Shown here piece after piece: positions 10,993 to 22,378 of a DNA stretch of 64,000 nt. The stretch lies in NCBI GenBank assembly GCA_017311315.1, contig CM029612.1:22380211-22444210 (forward strand), given 5' to 3'. The notes under the pieces were generated by a model. It had not been told where the DNA came from, did not search any database, and saw only the letters and a program-made list of their open reading frames with translations. Every line of letters starts with the position of its first letter. The first letter of the stretch is position 1. The position numbers and the translations under genes are program-made. Origin of the DNA: Dendrocalamus latiflorus (taxonomy: Eukaryota > Streptophyta > Magnoliopsida > Poales > Poaceae).

Positions 10993-11582
10993 GCGTTGTT
11001 GGTTATGTAATCATTTCTGTTTGACTGTGTGCACTAGCTTTGATCTGGGACTAGTGCTGTAATACACATAGGGTCCGGGTTTGAAAATCTGAGGTCCCGA
11101 CATGTACTGCATATACAACATTTCAAATATAAGAAAAAAGATTACCTAGGGTTGTTTCTTCCTCTCCTCTCCTCCTCTCCCTTTCCTTTTCTCTCCTCTC
11201 CCTCTCCTTTTCTCTTCTCTCTTTTCTTTCCTCTCCTCCTCTCCTCCGCCTTCTCCTTTTTCTTCTCCTTCTCTTCTCTTCTGTTGCAGCTCTGGTGGTC
11301 TGTTGAGGGCGGCGGCTGAGCGGGCTTGCCTTTTATCTCCACTTCCAGTCGACCAACCGTCCGGTGACTACAATAATTCGCCCAACGGCTGGTGACTGCA
11401 ATAATTCGCCCAACGGCCGGTGAATTGGTTGCATGTCGTCTAGCCGTTGGGTAATATGCTCCAATCGCCTGATGGTTAGGCGACTAGAGCCTATTTCTAT
11501 AAAAAAAATGTGGGCGCAGGTATAATTCTGTTATTTCGAATAAAAAAATAGATTATTCATTAAAAATTTTTTAACTCTACTC

Positions 11583-12239
11583 TAGTGTTAGCTCAGAGAG
11601 AAGGCAATATGCAAGCATTCCATGAAGAATGAAGAAGACAGGGAGATGGTAAAAGGTTACATACATACATATAAAACGCTGAAATGAGGCACTATGGTAT
11701 CTGGGCATCAAGCCTCTTTGTCTTTGGATTGCTTCTAGATGCGTGCAAGTATAATGATATATAATATATCAGCAAATCCGTTAACATTCATTAATTCAAA
11801 AAGACATTAATTTAGAAAGGAAGTTATTGATTAGCATGTTGAATTAATTATGGATGGAAAGTCTTAACTATAAAGCCTGAGCACCATGGTGCTCCTGTTT
11901 TACATATATATAACAAAAAGTAGGTCTTTTGGTCTGTAAATTTCATGACGTGCGGAGTTGGAGAAAGGTCGTCGTGTTTGGCCGGCGTTCATCTCTTTCG
12001 ACCTCTCATGAGCATATACGCATGCATGACCAAATTTTACGGACAACTCACACCGACGAGTAGTGTTACTCTTCTTAATTTTGCCTTTTGCACGGCTTAG
12101 AGGAGATCTTGTTTTCTTTTGCAGCCAACGGCGCGCATCCAGTGGTAGGTACACACGAGTCACATGACACGAAAACACATCCCCTTTAGGCACTAAATAA
12201 ATGAAACTAGAAAAGAAATTATTTTGATACAGATCCTCA
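11583..12239. other. Intergenic, no gene seen
   Basis: AT-rich DNA between the MULE and the copia remnant. Only short open frames are present and I recognise none. Confidence 0.5.
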
Positions 12240-13900
12240 CGAATAAAACTGTAGGACCGGTATGCAAGGTGAATGATGCCTTTAAATTCTTTCTATGGTA
12301 TTCGCTAATCTTTCACTCTAATAGATATAACAAGCTATGAAGATCAAGAGCCCAAAATTCTGAAAAATCTTATGCCACAGTAATTTTAGCCCATAAACAA
12401 TGCAAAAACAACACTATTTCAAATGCGAAAATCCATAAAACTTTTGATCCATAAATCTAGAAACTTGGAACTTGAACCAAGACTAGATCATGCTATTAAG
12501 AATCTATCCTAATTAAAAATCTTGAAAGAACTTAAAAAAATTGGGATATTTTGGTTTGTAAAACTCTGCTGCACTAAAACCAAGTCAAAACTTAAAATTG
12601 AGTTGACACCCAAACAAAAACTTTAAATCACTTGAAATTTGGTATGCACCTTCTCTAGGATGCCAGGAATCTATTCCAAACAATGATAAAGAAAATTGTT
12701 GCCAACATTCTGATCTTTTTTTCATTTGAAGGAATGTTGCAACAAAAATGATAAATATGACTTGCTCGTAGGTGAATGATGGTTAACATGGTTTTAGATA
12801 TATTTTCACATATCACAGTAAACTAGAATACCAAAGAAATTGAGTTAGAAATTGCTGGATCGAGAAAACACAAGAAAAGGCCAAAAGGAGCAAAAACTGT
12901 GTTTCTTTATGAACTTGCCAACCAAATATCTAGATAGATGGAGATTGATTTCAGACATTATCTCCATCTCTTGCAGGTCCTTAGCACAACAAGATCAAGA
13001 AGGAAAGAGAGCGGAGCAAAACCAACCAAATCAAAAGCAAATCAATCAACACAAAGAGGTTCTATGGAAATGAACAAATATTGATGTATTGCTATTTACG
13101 GATGAAGGTTTTATAGCCACTTCACTTAGAGGACAAGAGAGCACACCACAACACTCAATTTCTTTCAAACCCTAACCCTAAAACTCATGAACACTTAGTC
13201 TCAAGAGAAGATGATTGGATGATTAACTACAAGTATCTATCCCAACTCGTTAAATAGATAGGATAGCCAGCCCCATCTAATCCTTAGTGGATATTATCTA
13301 CTTAGTACATATGGGGAAACCCGATAACCCTACACATACGTGTTTTAACTCACACACTATACTTATGCACGCTTTTCAAGCGTATAATCCCGAATCTGCT
13401 AAGCCCTTAGTCTTGATCCAACTTGATCTTCTCATCTTCTCCTTGACCTAAATCGCTCTCCCAAACATCATGGTGTTGCTGTAAGGTAATTTCTAGTATT
13501 TTGTTCATACTACCAAAATATTATTTCTTGACACGGTCATCTCCTTCCACTGCAAGCACTCGTCATATTTACTACGTGTAGGTGCATCACTGACTTGCCA
13601 CATGTCAGTAAGTCTCTCACATTTCAATTTCACTGGACCACGCCTCGCTTAGACCGACCAAAGCACATAGTGCAACCCGTCGCTTGAAATTCCATTTAAT
13701 ATTTTCTGTCTTCCTTGTGTCATGCTTGAGCTCACATAGTATCCTTGATCATTCTGGGCCTTGGTTCCTCTATGAGTGTAGCCTCGATCTTTGTTGTTGA
13801 TCAGAGTTGACTCCAAGCGACCTTACAAATCCAAAGACAAAGAAATCATTTTTGACCATAAGTTCTTCATAACATGACCCACAATAGCAATAATATGTTT
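12240..13900 (-). mobile_element. Decayed copia LTR (minus strand), related to 35.8-37.9 kb
   Basis: In reverse complement this stretch follows the sequence at about 36330..37920 in order. Shared blocks are GACTCATGAAGG-like text, GATGCACCTACACGTA, GAAAAGCGTGCATAAG, AAAACACGTATG, AATACATCAAT, AAGAGATGGAGATAAT, CATATCTAAAACCAT, ACGAGCAAGT and finally GGCA(T/C)CATTCACC near 12260. An RT fragment lies directly upstream in the same orientation, so this is the 3' LTR of a degenerate copia element. Substitutions and small indels are numerous. The edges are approximate. A short telomere-like AACCCTAACCCTAAAA at 13166 is part of it. Confidence 0.7.
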
Positions 13901-13925
13901 CATGCAACTTATAACCATTAATCTA

Positions 13926-14230
13926 ACAATAGGTGCAAATGTCTCCTCAAAGTTTAAGCCCTCTACTTGAGTGAAGCCTTGAGCTACAAGTATGGCCTTA
14001 TTCCTAATAACTATTTCATCTTCACTCTATTTGTTCTTAAAAACCCACTTTATTCCTATGACATTGTGACTATGGAGAGGCTCAACTAAGCTCAAAATAT
14101 TGTTTCTCTCAAAGTTCTCTAACTTCTCATTCATGGCATTGATCCAAGACTCATTAGTAAATGTATGGGTGACATCACGGGGCTCAAAGGAAGCAATAAA
14201 AGCATAATGAGCATGTGAGTCATGGATCAC
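13926..14230 (-). pseudogene. Ty1-copia reverse transcriptase fragment
   Basis: Minus-strand translation gives EPRDVTHTFTNESWINAM, ENFERNNILSLVEP, then HNVIGIKWVFKNK, a stop, and ILVAQGFTQVEGLNFEETFAP. This is the N-terminal block of copia RT ('W..AM.eEl..f..n..W.LV', 'IG.KWVF..K', 'ARLVAQGF.Q..G.D..ETFAPV'). The catalytic YVDD part is absent; after 'FAPIVRL' the sequence passes straight into the LTR, so most of the RT and all RNase H were deleted. Confidence 0.85.
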
Positions 14231-14419
14231 TCTTCTGATCTTTCATCGGGCTGGGATTTTTCGCATGGACTAGCCTTCTCCAAAGAGGTATGGCATCACT
14301 TTGGATCTTCCGTGGGGGTTTCTAGTACTTCCAATCAAGGCTTTCTTCTTCTTGCAACCTTCTCCTGTTTCACTTTTCGCCTTACGGAGTACTAAGTTGG
14401 TCAAGTCCTTAGCTGATGT

Positions 14420-15677
14420 CACTACTACAAAAAGAGTCATCACAGAAAGCTCAAAACCATCATCATAGATGGTTTCTGAACCATCTGAATTTACATATCT
14501 GTAATAACATATGGCTATCACAAACGGCTCTCGAACCGTCTGTGATAAGATAAAAGACAGATGGTTTTACTTCAGAACCGTCTGTGATAGTATAATATCA
14601 CATACAGTTCCAGTTAAGAACCATCTGTGATAGTTTATTATCACGAACGGTTCTAATTAAGAATCATCTGTGATTGTGTTCTAGCGTCCTCATAAATAGG
14701 CCTCCTTCAATTCATCAATATTCTCTAATTGCTCTACAAAACAGCGCAATCAGAGAATGCAGATGAACCAAAATAAACCTATTTATGAGAACAAATCATC
14801 ATGCAATAAACTTTATCACCACGTCTTCATCCTGTAATAAAACATGAATTTCAACAATGGTCGAAACCGTAGCTATCCATCAATCATCACAAGAACTAAG
14901 GCATCAATAATTAATTCACACACATGAGCATTGCAATTTACATGGCTGAAACCCTAGCCATCCAAAAATTTTGGATGGGGGATATATCATCAGCGATGAA
15001 GGAGAGGCGGCGGCAGTGTCACCGTTGTGTCACAATGGTGACACCACACAAGATACTCTTACGACACTTAGGATAAGAGTGTCTTGTATGGTGAACTGTG
15101 GTGTCACAACCGGATGTGGAGGAGCTCACGGTGATAGTCGGCGTCGTCGAGGGGATAGGGCACTTCGGTTTGGGGGAGGAAGCAGGAATAAGAAGCGGAT
15201 AAACTAGAAGCAGTAGGAAATATTGGTTCTTAGAGTGAAATTGGGGGAAAGGGAGCGGGGGAGTCATAAGGGCGAGAGGTGGGAGGTGATTAGTGCCTGT
15301 CGTTCAATGTGGAGAGAATGGATAGGTGAGATCAAAATTCTGGGAGAGACGCCATAGATAGGTGATGTGGCATTATCACAGACGATTTGATTAAAAATAG
15401 TCTGTGATGTATACTGACATCATAGTTCAAAATAAAAACCATCTGTGATAAGTATAGACATCATAGACAATTTTTATTCTGAACTGTCTGTGATATATCA
15501 CAGACGATTCGGAATAAAAAACCTTATGTGATAAGTAGCTCACCACAAACGATTCTTTCCATCGCGGTGAACTTAGATGGTCCATCGTGTAAAATTGTCT
15601 GTAGTAACTTTATCACTGACGGTTTGTATTGAACCATCTGGAATGAGACATCCAGGATGACCCCTTTTGTAGTAGTG
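14420..15677. mobile_element. Non-autonomous CACTA element
   Basis: Begins CACTACTACAAAAAG and ends with the inverse, CTTTTGTAGTAGTG, the termini of En/Spm (CACTA) elements in grasses. Both subterminal regions (14440-14690 and 15370-15640) are packed with variants of the motif TCACAGACGGTT in both orientations, as needed for transposase binding. Flanking triplets are TGT and CGT, a slightly mismatched 3-bp duplication. No transposase is encoded in the 1258 bp. Open frames at 14971-15267 are weak. Confidence 0.9.
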
Positions 15678-15963
15678 CGTCTTGGTGGGCAAGCTTCGAG
15701 TTTTCATGTTGCGAGGGCATATGACTATGGTTTTCGTTTCTCTATGGCTTCCAAGCGAGTGGGTTTGTTGGTTTATTCTTTGAGGAAATGTGTATTCAAG
15801 TAGTTCACAGTTCATTTCCATCTTTGGAGAGATTGTGGTTCCAATTATAGGTGTCAATTTGCTATCTGGAAATAGGAGCATGAAAATGAGTAGAAAGTAA
15901 TCTCCTCTAGGAAGAAACGCTTGCACAAGGGGAAGATCAGTAAAGTGTCGTTTCGCTCCAACT

Positions 15964-18250
15964 TTGGCAGAGGTACTCCTCACCTCTCAATCACCTCAAG
16001 TTTCTTCCTTTATTTGGGTGGGTTTTTTCTCCTTTTGTTTGGCACAAGATTCTGCTTCGTCGACTAACCGCAGGCAAGATAGACAAACTCTGAGCCCGAT
16101 TTGGACTTTCCAAGGTCCAAATTTCAAAATTCAGAATTCCCCTACAATCTCGCCAGTGCAAGATCCTGCTATCAATGCTCATTGCAATTACCAATCTCAG
16201 CTCCCCAAGTGTCGGAGGTGTATTCGAATGGGACATATGGCTAGGGATTGCTCTTTCCTAGTACGCTACTCCTGTTGCTTCAATTATGGGCATATTGCCA
16301 AATTCTACCTTTCCAAACCCATTCGAGAAAAGATTTGGGTACCAAAAAAATTGTTCATGTTTCTGGCCCAGCCCAATTGCTCCTGGCGTTGCCTTCTACG
16401 AGCAACCCTTCACCTTTCTGGATGTACCACTCGCACACTCCAAACATCATGAACTCTTCTCCTCCAATGGCCAATTTTGAAATTCTCAATCCTCATTGCT
16501 TTGTCCCAATGGCATCAAGCTCGAGGAGGGGGTGATCATTGGCTTCTGCGTGCAGACCTCATGTGTACTAGGAGTCCTCCCCAAACTCATGAGGAGTTCA
16601 CCATTGCAATCATTGCCCCAGAAGTGCAAGGAGGTCAGATTGTCCAAACTTTACCAGAGGTGAGACATTTTCTTCAGGATGATCTAGGAGTATATGTTCT
16701 AAGCTATTCCCCACACCCCTAGGTCTCAGATTGTTTTAATTCAGTTCAGCTCTCCAAAGGAATATTTTGATCTTTTGTAGTCCTCATCAGTTTAGACCGC
16801 ATCATTTGCTAAGCTTTGCTAAGAATGATGAAGGTGTCAATTGGCGAGCCTCCCCCTTCAACCGTCTGGGGTGTTCATATTCATGGGTTTCCCCCTGGAC
16901 TACCTACATTTCCACTTCATTTCTCATGTTGTTTCTTCCTTTGGTAAACTTCTATACTGGCATGAAAATGATATAATTAAAGGCCGAGTTATTTTCAATG
17001 CCCTTACCCCAAGACTTAGATTCTATTGCCCAGCAGCTGGTCATCAAGAAGGGTAATTCCTTTGGAGGATAGGGACAATCTTGGACAGTTCAAGTGTTCA
17101 TCTTAAATACCCAGTTTTCTAATGCTTTGCCGCCGGATGAGGATCCATTTATGCATGCTATGGAGCTACAACAGCAACCCCCATAACCTCAGGGTCATAA
17201 TGGAGTTGATGCTTTTGTTGTCTTACCACTAGCTCAGCCTGATCATGTATGGGACAACTAGGTGAACCATCAGCCTCAAGGAGGGCAGCCTCAAGCTGAC
17301 CTGGCTGCTCCACAGGAGCATGATTCACTCTCTTTGTCCTCGATGGCTAGCTTGACTTCTTCAATCCAAATCAATTCAGCTCCTGAAGTCAGCTTAGAAG
17401 TGGCTTTTATTCCGCCTATGGTGCAGCCAATACAGCAAATTAGTATGGCAAGTACTACTCAAAGTTTGGTGATAGTGGCCCCCTGGATTATGGATTTCCT
17501 CAGGCTACCTCGCCCTTTTGGGCTGACAAATCCACCTTCACTGCTCATCAACAAACTTTTGTCACTGGTTGTTCCTTGAGGGGTTTTCCGCTCAAGCCTT
17601 TACTTTGCCCATCAAGTCAATTAGACTTAAAAGGAAGTTGGCTCCCTCTTCAACTTTTTTGGAATGTCATGTGCTCACTAGAAAAGTCATTCCTAGAACC
17701 AAGACTGCTCGCAAGTTGGATTTCAGCTTCCCGACTACAGTACGTTGCCCACCTGATGTTGTTCTGGGAGATGGTGCAATAGTTGCTTATGAACCCATCC
17801 TCTCCCTAGAACTTTTGAAGCCACTAGCACCCTTTGCTCCACTGCCCTTTGTAGATCATGATACTCTTTCAATGTCTCTGGAGCAAGTTCAGTTGGACAT
17901 CCGATCTACTCGTAGGACTCGTGCACTGCATCGGAAGCTCCCACCATGGTGGACATAGGACTACGCTTAGTCCTCGTCTTAATGCTCCACACTTGGGGTT
18001 TTGCCAAACTACCTTAGCTTTAAAAGGCACAAGGCGCAGTCGAGCAGCTGGTAATTCTTCTCCAGCCACATCTTTTTCGCTAGGGGTAAGCACTCTGCAT
18101 TTGGCTAAATTCCTACAAAGTGATCCAGCTAAAGTTCTAGAATGTTCTATATCGACTCTTCAACAGTTTGGCATGCACTGGTGTTGAGTCGCCCCTGTGG
18201 AGGTGACAAAGAGCAAGCTTCAGGGTGAAGCCCTTGTGCAGCACATGGAT
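15964..18250 (+). pseudogene. LINE-A ORF1 (nucleic-acid-binding, CCHC), broken
   Basis: ORF1 of plant L1 LINEs encodes an RNA-binding chaperone-like protein. A zinc knuckle CRRCIRMGHMARDC (C-x2-C-x4-H-x4-C) is visible at 16210..16251, followed by a degenerate second one (CCFNYGHIAKFY). Downstream pieces up to 18180 keep a proline/serine-rich, then basic composition (for example ARKLDFSFP, TRRTRALHRK) and are spread over several frames (15964..16452, 16477..16722, 17262..17958). No single frame is intact. Confidence 0.7.
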
Positions 18251-18509
18251 AATGAAGATGATCACAGTGAATGAATGTTGTGCTCCAAGGTTGCTTGTCT
18301 CGCTAGCCTTGCTATCTTTTGCTTTCCTTGTCGTTGTTAGATAATGTTTTTTGCTGGCCTTTTTAACTGCTCCAACTTCAAAATGTCTATTAAGTTGGTA
18401 GCATTTCGACTCATCTCCTTTAGTCTGAGTCCTTTTGGGTTGGATTGTATGAACCGAACTGATCCTTTGGATCTAGTCTTTCTCTGGTTGGCTTTTCGTT
18501 CATTTATCA

Positions 18510-19240
18510 ATGAATTCTCCTACTAGAAACTGGAATGTTTTGTGTTGGAATATTAGAGGGATGAACTCTGATGAAAAATTGTGTGCTCTTAGAGAAAAGA
18601 TTGAAGACAGTGGCTGCACAATTATCTACATTCAGGAAACTAAATGGTAACATTTTGACAACATTTATATTCATAGGTTTGCTCCAAGAAGATTTGACCA
18701 CTTTGCTTTCTCCCCAGCCCTTGGTGTTTCAAGAGGGCTTCTTGTGGTTTGGAATAGTTCAGTTTTTACAGGCACACTCCTTTATAACTTTGCATATGCT
18801 CTGTCACTTCAGTTCACCTCAATTCATTCTTCTGAGCAATGGTGCTTGACTTCTGTCTACGGACCTTGTCAAGGTCCTCATTCGTGATGAGTTTATTAAT
18901 TGGTTGCATGGCACTGGTTATTCCTAAGAGATTTTAATTTTTATAGGTCAGCGAAAAATCGTAATAGGCCAGGGGTAATTTCAATGATATTTTTATCTTC
19001 AACAAGGTTATCAGTTGCCTTGGACGTATGGAACTCCCCATTAAAGGACGAGCTTACACTTGGAGTAACATGTAGAGTAACCCGCTTCTTGAGCAACTAG
19101 ATTGGTTCTTCACCTCATCAAGTTGGATCTTAACCTATCCCAATACTCTTGTGAAACCTCTTGCACGTTACATTTCAGATCACATTCCTTGTGTGGTGAC
19201 CATTCAAACTAGCATTCTGAAAGCATAGATTTTCCATTTT
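18510..19240 (+). pseudogene. LINE-A endonuclease domain, broken
   Basis: ORF2 starts at the ATG at 18510, giving NWNVLCWNIRGMNS then CTIIYIQETKW, the first two motifs of the APE-type endonuclease (N in WNIRG, E in QETK). A TAA follows directly. Later pieces include a VYGPC-like motif near 18857 and LEQLDWFFTS-like text near 19090, ahead of a degenerate SDHIP box near 19180. Nicking activity at the target is expected for the family but is lost here. Confidence 0.75.
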
Positions 19241-19656
19241 GAGAATTTCTAGATGGAGCTTCCAGGTTTCCAGGAGGTTGTTCAATTTGCTTGGAACCGT
19301 CCTTTTCCACATGCTGGCACTGACTCTCGCCTATCAGCTAAATTCAAATTTCTTCGTCGCTGTTTGAAAAATTGGAGTACTCACACTTCTCGTCTCTCCA
19401 TGTTGATTGCTTGATGTAATTAGGTTGTTGCCTTCTTTGATGCTATTGAAGAATTTAGAAATGTGCCCAGGCCTAAATGGAATTTCCATGGGATAATCAA
19501 TAGACATGTTCTTCTTCTACTTAGTTCAAGCAAACCTATTGGAGACAATGCTGTACTACTAGATGGATGAAATTTTGGGATGAAAACACCAAGTTCTTTC
19601 ATGCGGTTACATCAAACAATTTTGGCATAATACAATCACCCAGCTAACTCTTCTGG

Positions 19657-20720
19657 ATGGTCATGTTGTCACGGACCATCATGAAAAAGCAGCCTTATAT
19701 GTATTATGATCTTCCTAATCTTCTCTCTCCCAAGACTAATTTGTGGCATTTGTCCAGTCTATTCTCTCATGAGGAGATTGACAAGGTTGTTTCTACCATA
19801 CCAGTTGATAAGTCCTCGGGTCTAGATGGTTTCAATGGGTTATTTCTCAAACGTTACTGGCCCATTATCAAAGAAGACTTTTACAATCTATGTGCATATT
19901 TCCATAGGGGTGTAGTGAACATCCAAAGCATCAATAATTCTATGATTAACTTGGTACCGAAGAAACATAACCCGGAACGGGTTAATGATTTCTGGCCTAT
20001 ATCACTACTAAATTCCTCCATCAAGCTTTAATAAAGCTCTTGGCTGATAGACTTCAGCCAGTGATCACTACCCTTGTTCACAAAAATTAGTATTGTTTTA
20101 TCAAAAATAGGACTATTCATGATTGCTTGGTGTGGACCTTTGAGTACCTTCATCAATGTCATCACTCCAAAAAAGAGATTATTGTGCTCAAATTAGATTT
20201 TGAAAAGGATTTTGATACAATTGAACATGACACAATTATTCGCATTCTGCAACACAAGGGTTTTGACCTAAAGTGGCAAGGTTGGGTTTCCCAAATTTTG
20301 AATTCAGGGACTTCCTCGATCCTTCCCAATGGGGTACCTGGCAAGGTTTTTAAGTGTTGCTAGGGGGTGCGGCAAGGTGATCCTCTCTCGTTCTTGTTGT
20401 TTGTCAAGGTTTGCTCTAGCTTCCTCTCTCTCTAGCTCATGATCAGGATTTTCCAATTGTTCAATACACGGATGACACTCTATTGTTCATGCAAGCTTCT
20501 ACCTCTCAACTTTTTTGTATAAAAGGATTGTTGCATTTTTTTTAGCAATCCATAGGCCTCAAGGTTAATTTCCCCAAGTCTTGCTTAATTCCACTCAACA
20601 CTCCAGCGGACAGAGTGCAGCTCCTGGCTGGGACTTTTGGATGTGCAATAGGAACTCTACCTTTCACATACTTGGGCCTCCCTTTGGGCACTACTAGCCT
20701 TGAATTCAGGATTTCTTGCC
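19657..20720 (+). pseudogene. LINE-A reverse transcriptase, broken
   Basis: Visible motifs in order: DKSSGLDGFNGLFLKRYW (19800s), INLVPKKHNPERVNDF.PIS (19950s), a block with FIKNRTIHDC (20100), the catalytic block VLKLDFEKDFDTIEHD (20190s; first Asp of the active site present), GVRQGDPLS after a stop (20370), and QYTDDTLLF (20463), where the usual YADD is YTDD. Then LPFTYLGLPLGT (20660). Stops and frameshifts separate these, so it is inactive. Confidence 0.85.
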
Positions 20721-21480
20721 CCTTATGGATCGAATTGAGAGAAGGCTATCTGCCTGTTTAGCTCTTTTATCTTATGGTGGTTGTCTCACAATGGTCAATT
20801 CGGTCCTATCCCACTTGCCAACTTACTATATGTGTACTTTGCATTTGCTGACAGCTGTGTTATCAACAATTGACTAAGCTTATAGACATTGTCTTTGGAG
20901 GGGTTCTACCACCGTGAAAGGGCGGTCCTTGGTTAAGTGGATTAAAGTTTGTCGACCCAAAGCACAAGGAGGTTTAGGCGTTCTCAATTTACGGCAGCAG
21001 AATGAGGATCTACTCTTGAAAAATCTCCATAAATTTACAACAAGCATGATCTGTTGTGGGTTCAGCTCATTTGGAATTCTTATTATTACACTGCGGTTCC
21101 TCATGTGCCCCAAGAAAGAGGATCTTTTTGGTGAAGAGATGTTTTTACGCCTAAATACTTACTACAGGGGGATTGATCGATGTCAAGTCGGAGATGGCAG
21201 ATCGATACTCTTCTAGGAGGACTTATGGACATATTTTATAATTTGTCAGAAATACCCAAGGCTATTTTCATATGCTCTTCACAAAGATTGCTCTATTCAA
21301 TGGTTCTTTCAACACTTGGAGGTGGATGTGCAATTCCACCTTCCACTGTCTGCTCTAGCCTTTGCTGATTTGCAATCCCTTCTACTTGATCTTCTAAACA
21401 TCTCCCATACTTTACTCGCCAATGACAGCTGGAGTTATATTTAGGGTAATAACAACTACTCTTCATGAAAGTATTACCAT

Positions 21481-21790
21481 TTGCTTTTTCAAGGACTCCA
21501 GCCCCCACCCTCTTTTAAGCTTATATGGAATAGTAAATGTGTCATGAAACTAAAGGTCTTTGCATGGTTGCTGTTTATGGATTGGCTCAACACAAAGCAT
21601 ATGCTTCATAGACAACATTGTTTGCCGGGACTGAATCTCTCTTGTGTTCTATGCTTGCAGGGTATAGAGGAGACTCTCCAACATTTATTCTTCTCATGCC
21701 CATTCAACCAGAGTTGCTGGCACAAAATAGGCTTGCAATGGAACCTTGCTTGGACATACATCAAAGGATTCAAACCTTCCGGGTAAACCG
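21481..21790 (+). pseudogene. LINE-A C-terminal zf-RVT domain
   Basis: FKLIWNSKCVMKLKVFAWLL and CVLCLQGIEETLQHLFFSC show the zinc-binding C-x2-C...H-x4-C arrangement of the zf-RVT domain found at the end of plant LINE ORF2 proteins. This 101-residue stretch is open but detached from the RT by stops. Confidence 0.8.
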
Positions 21791-21911
21791 TTCTTTATGG
21801 AAGTTTTCGTAATTTGCGCATTTGGAAACAACGGAATGGATAGATTTTTACTCAACAAGCAGCCTCTCTCAACAATTGGTTTTTGCTTTTCAAGCAAGAT
21901 GTCACTCTCCA

Positions 21912-22201
21912 CTAGTACATTGCCCGTGCGTTGCAACGAAATTCCAAAAAAGAGATGATTTATAAATATAAGGATCCTAAACCATACAATAAATACCAAT
22001 ATCAGTAAAACAATCATGTACATTTTCACTCACTGCATTTTCTCAGTGCTACCTCTTAACAAAATTTCAGAATATTCCCTACAACGCAAAAGAGGGCGTT
22101 TTGTGAGGAGGGTGGGGGCCCACACGTCAGCTAGCTTTTTTCTGAGAAGGGGTGGGAGAGGATGGACCAACCACCAACTCTTTCTTTTATAATAGTAAAG
22201 A
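21912..22201 (-). mobile_element. Short non-autonomous Helitron inserted in LINE-A
   Basis: On the minus strand it starts TCTTTACTATTATAAAAG (22201) and ends with a hairpin-forming GTTGCAACGCACGGGC followed by CTAG at 21912. The flanking bases are A before TC and T after CTAG, the A|T target of Helitrons. No duplication is made, as expected. The interior is non-coding. Its termini match those of the 6-kb Helitron at 54272..60276. Confidence 0.8.
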
Positions 22202-22378
22202 TATGTGTAGAGTGAAGGATGAACTTAAATTTGCTTTCCATAGCTGGCTAGATTCTCTTAGCAAAATTTTGCCCTTAGTGGGGGTTGTATATTCTTTTCC
22301 GTTGGTTGTAAATGTTTCTTATTATTAATTTAATTATTTATACCATAAGGGTTTTCCCTCCGGTCTTCTTCTAAAAAA

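Larger units (their letters stand above)
7739..11102 (+). mobile_element. Solo LTR (3364 bp) nested in the MULE, probably Ty3-gypsy type
   Basis: The element starts TGTAACATCCCAAAATTTG and ends GGTCCCGACA, giving the TG...CA ends of an LTR. TGTAC lies directly on both sides (7734..7738 and 11103..11107), a perfect 5-bp target duplication, and no internal domain is present, so this is a solo LTR left by LTR-LTR recombination. It contains a TATA box (8489), a GC-rich proline-coding-like stretch (8050-8810) and an AATAAA signal (10987). Such long LTRs starting TGTAACA are typical of grass gypsy families such as RIRE3/RIRE8; the exact family is inference. Short open frames inside are not genes. 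Confidence 0.85.
3857..11573 (-). mobile_element. Mutator-like element (MULE), interrupted by a solo LTR
   Basis: The two ends are inverted copies over more than 100 bp. Left and reverse-complemented right both read GAATAATCTATTTTT, GAAATAACAGA (or a close variant), then TTTTTTTTATAGAAATAGG and AGTCGCCTAAC. Further in, motifs such as GGGCGAC and CCATTGG repeat subterminally on both sides. The nine bases ACTCTACTC occur directly outside both ends (3848..3856 and 11574..11582); a 9-bp duplication is the Mutator signature. Without the 3.36 kb solo LTR inside it, the element is about 4.35 kb. Its interior holds remains of a MuDR transposase, a GRF-like zinc-finger coding region (both minus strand) and a 31-bp minisatellite. 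All coding parts carry stops, so the element is dead. Confidence 0.85.
15678..22378 (+). mobile_element. LINE-A: near full-length, decayed L1-type retrotransposon
   Basis: In order on the + strand: an ORF1 region with a CCHC zinc knuckle, an APE-type endonuclease, reverse transcriptase, and a C-terminal zf-RVT domain, ending in a T-rich tail and CTAAAAAACC near 22375. This is the complete architecture of a plant L1-clade LINE. Many stops and frameshifts split every domain. A 290-bp Helitron (21912..22201) interrupts the 3' part; the LINE frame resumes beyond it. The 5' limit is uncertain because the CACTA element ends at 15677 and the LINE may continue on its far side. Confidence 0.85.

Noticed and set aside
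13166..13182. Interstitial telomere repeat (AACCCTAACCCTAAAA)
   Set aside because: Only about two units within a copia LTR; the related LTR has CAGGGTTAGGGTTTGAG at the same place, so it is LTR sequence.
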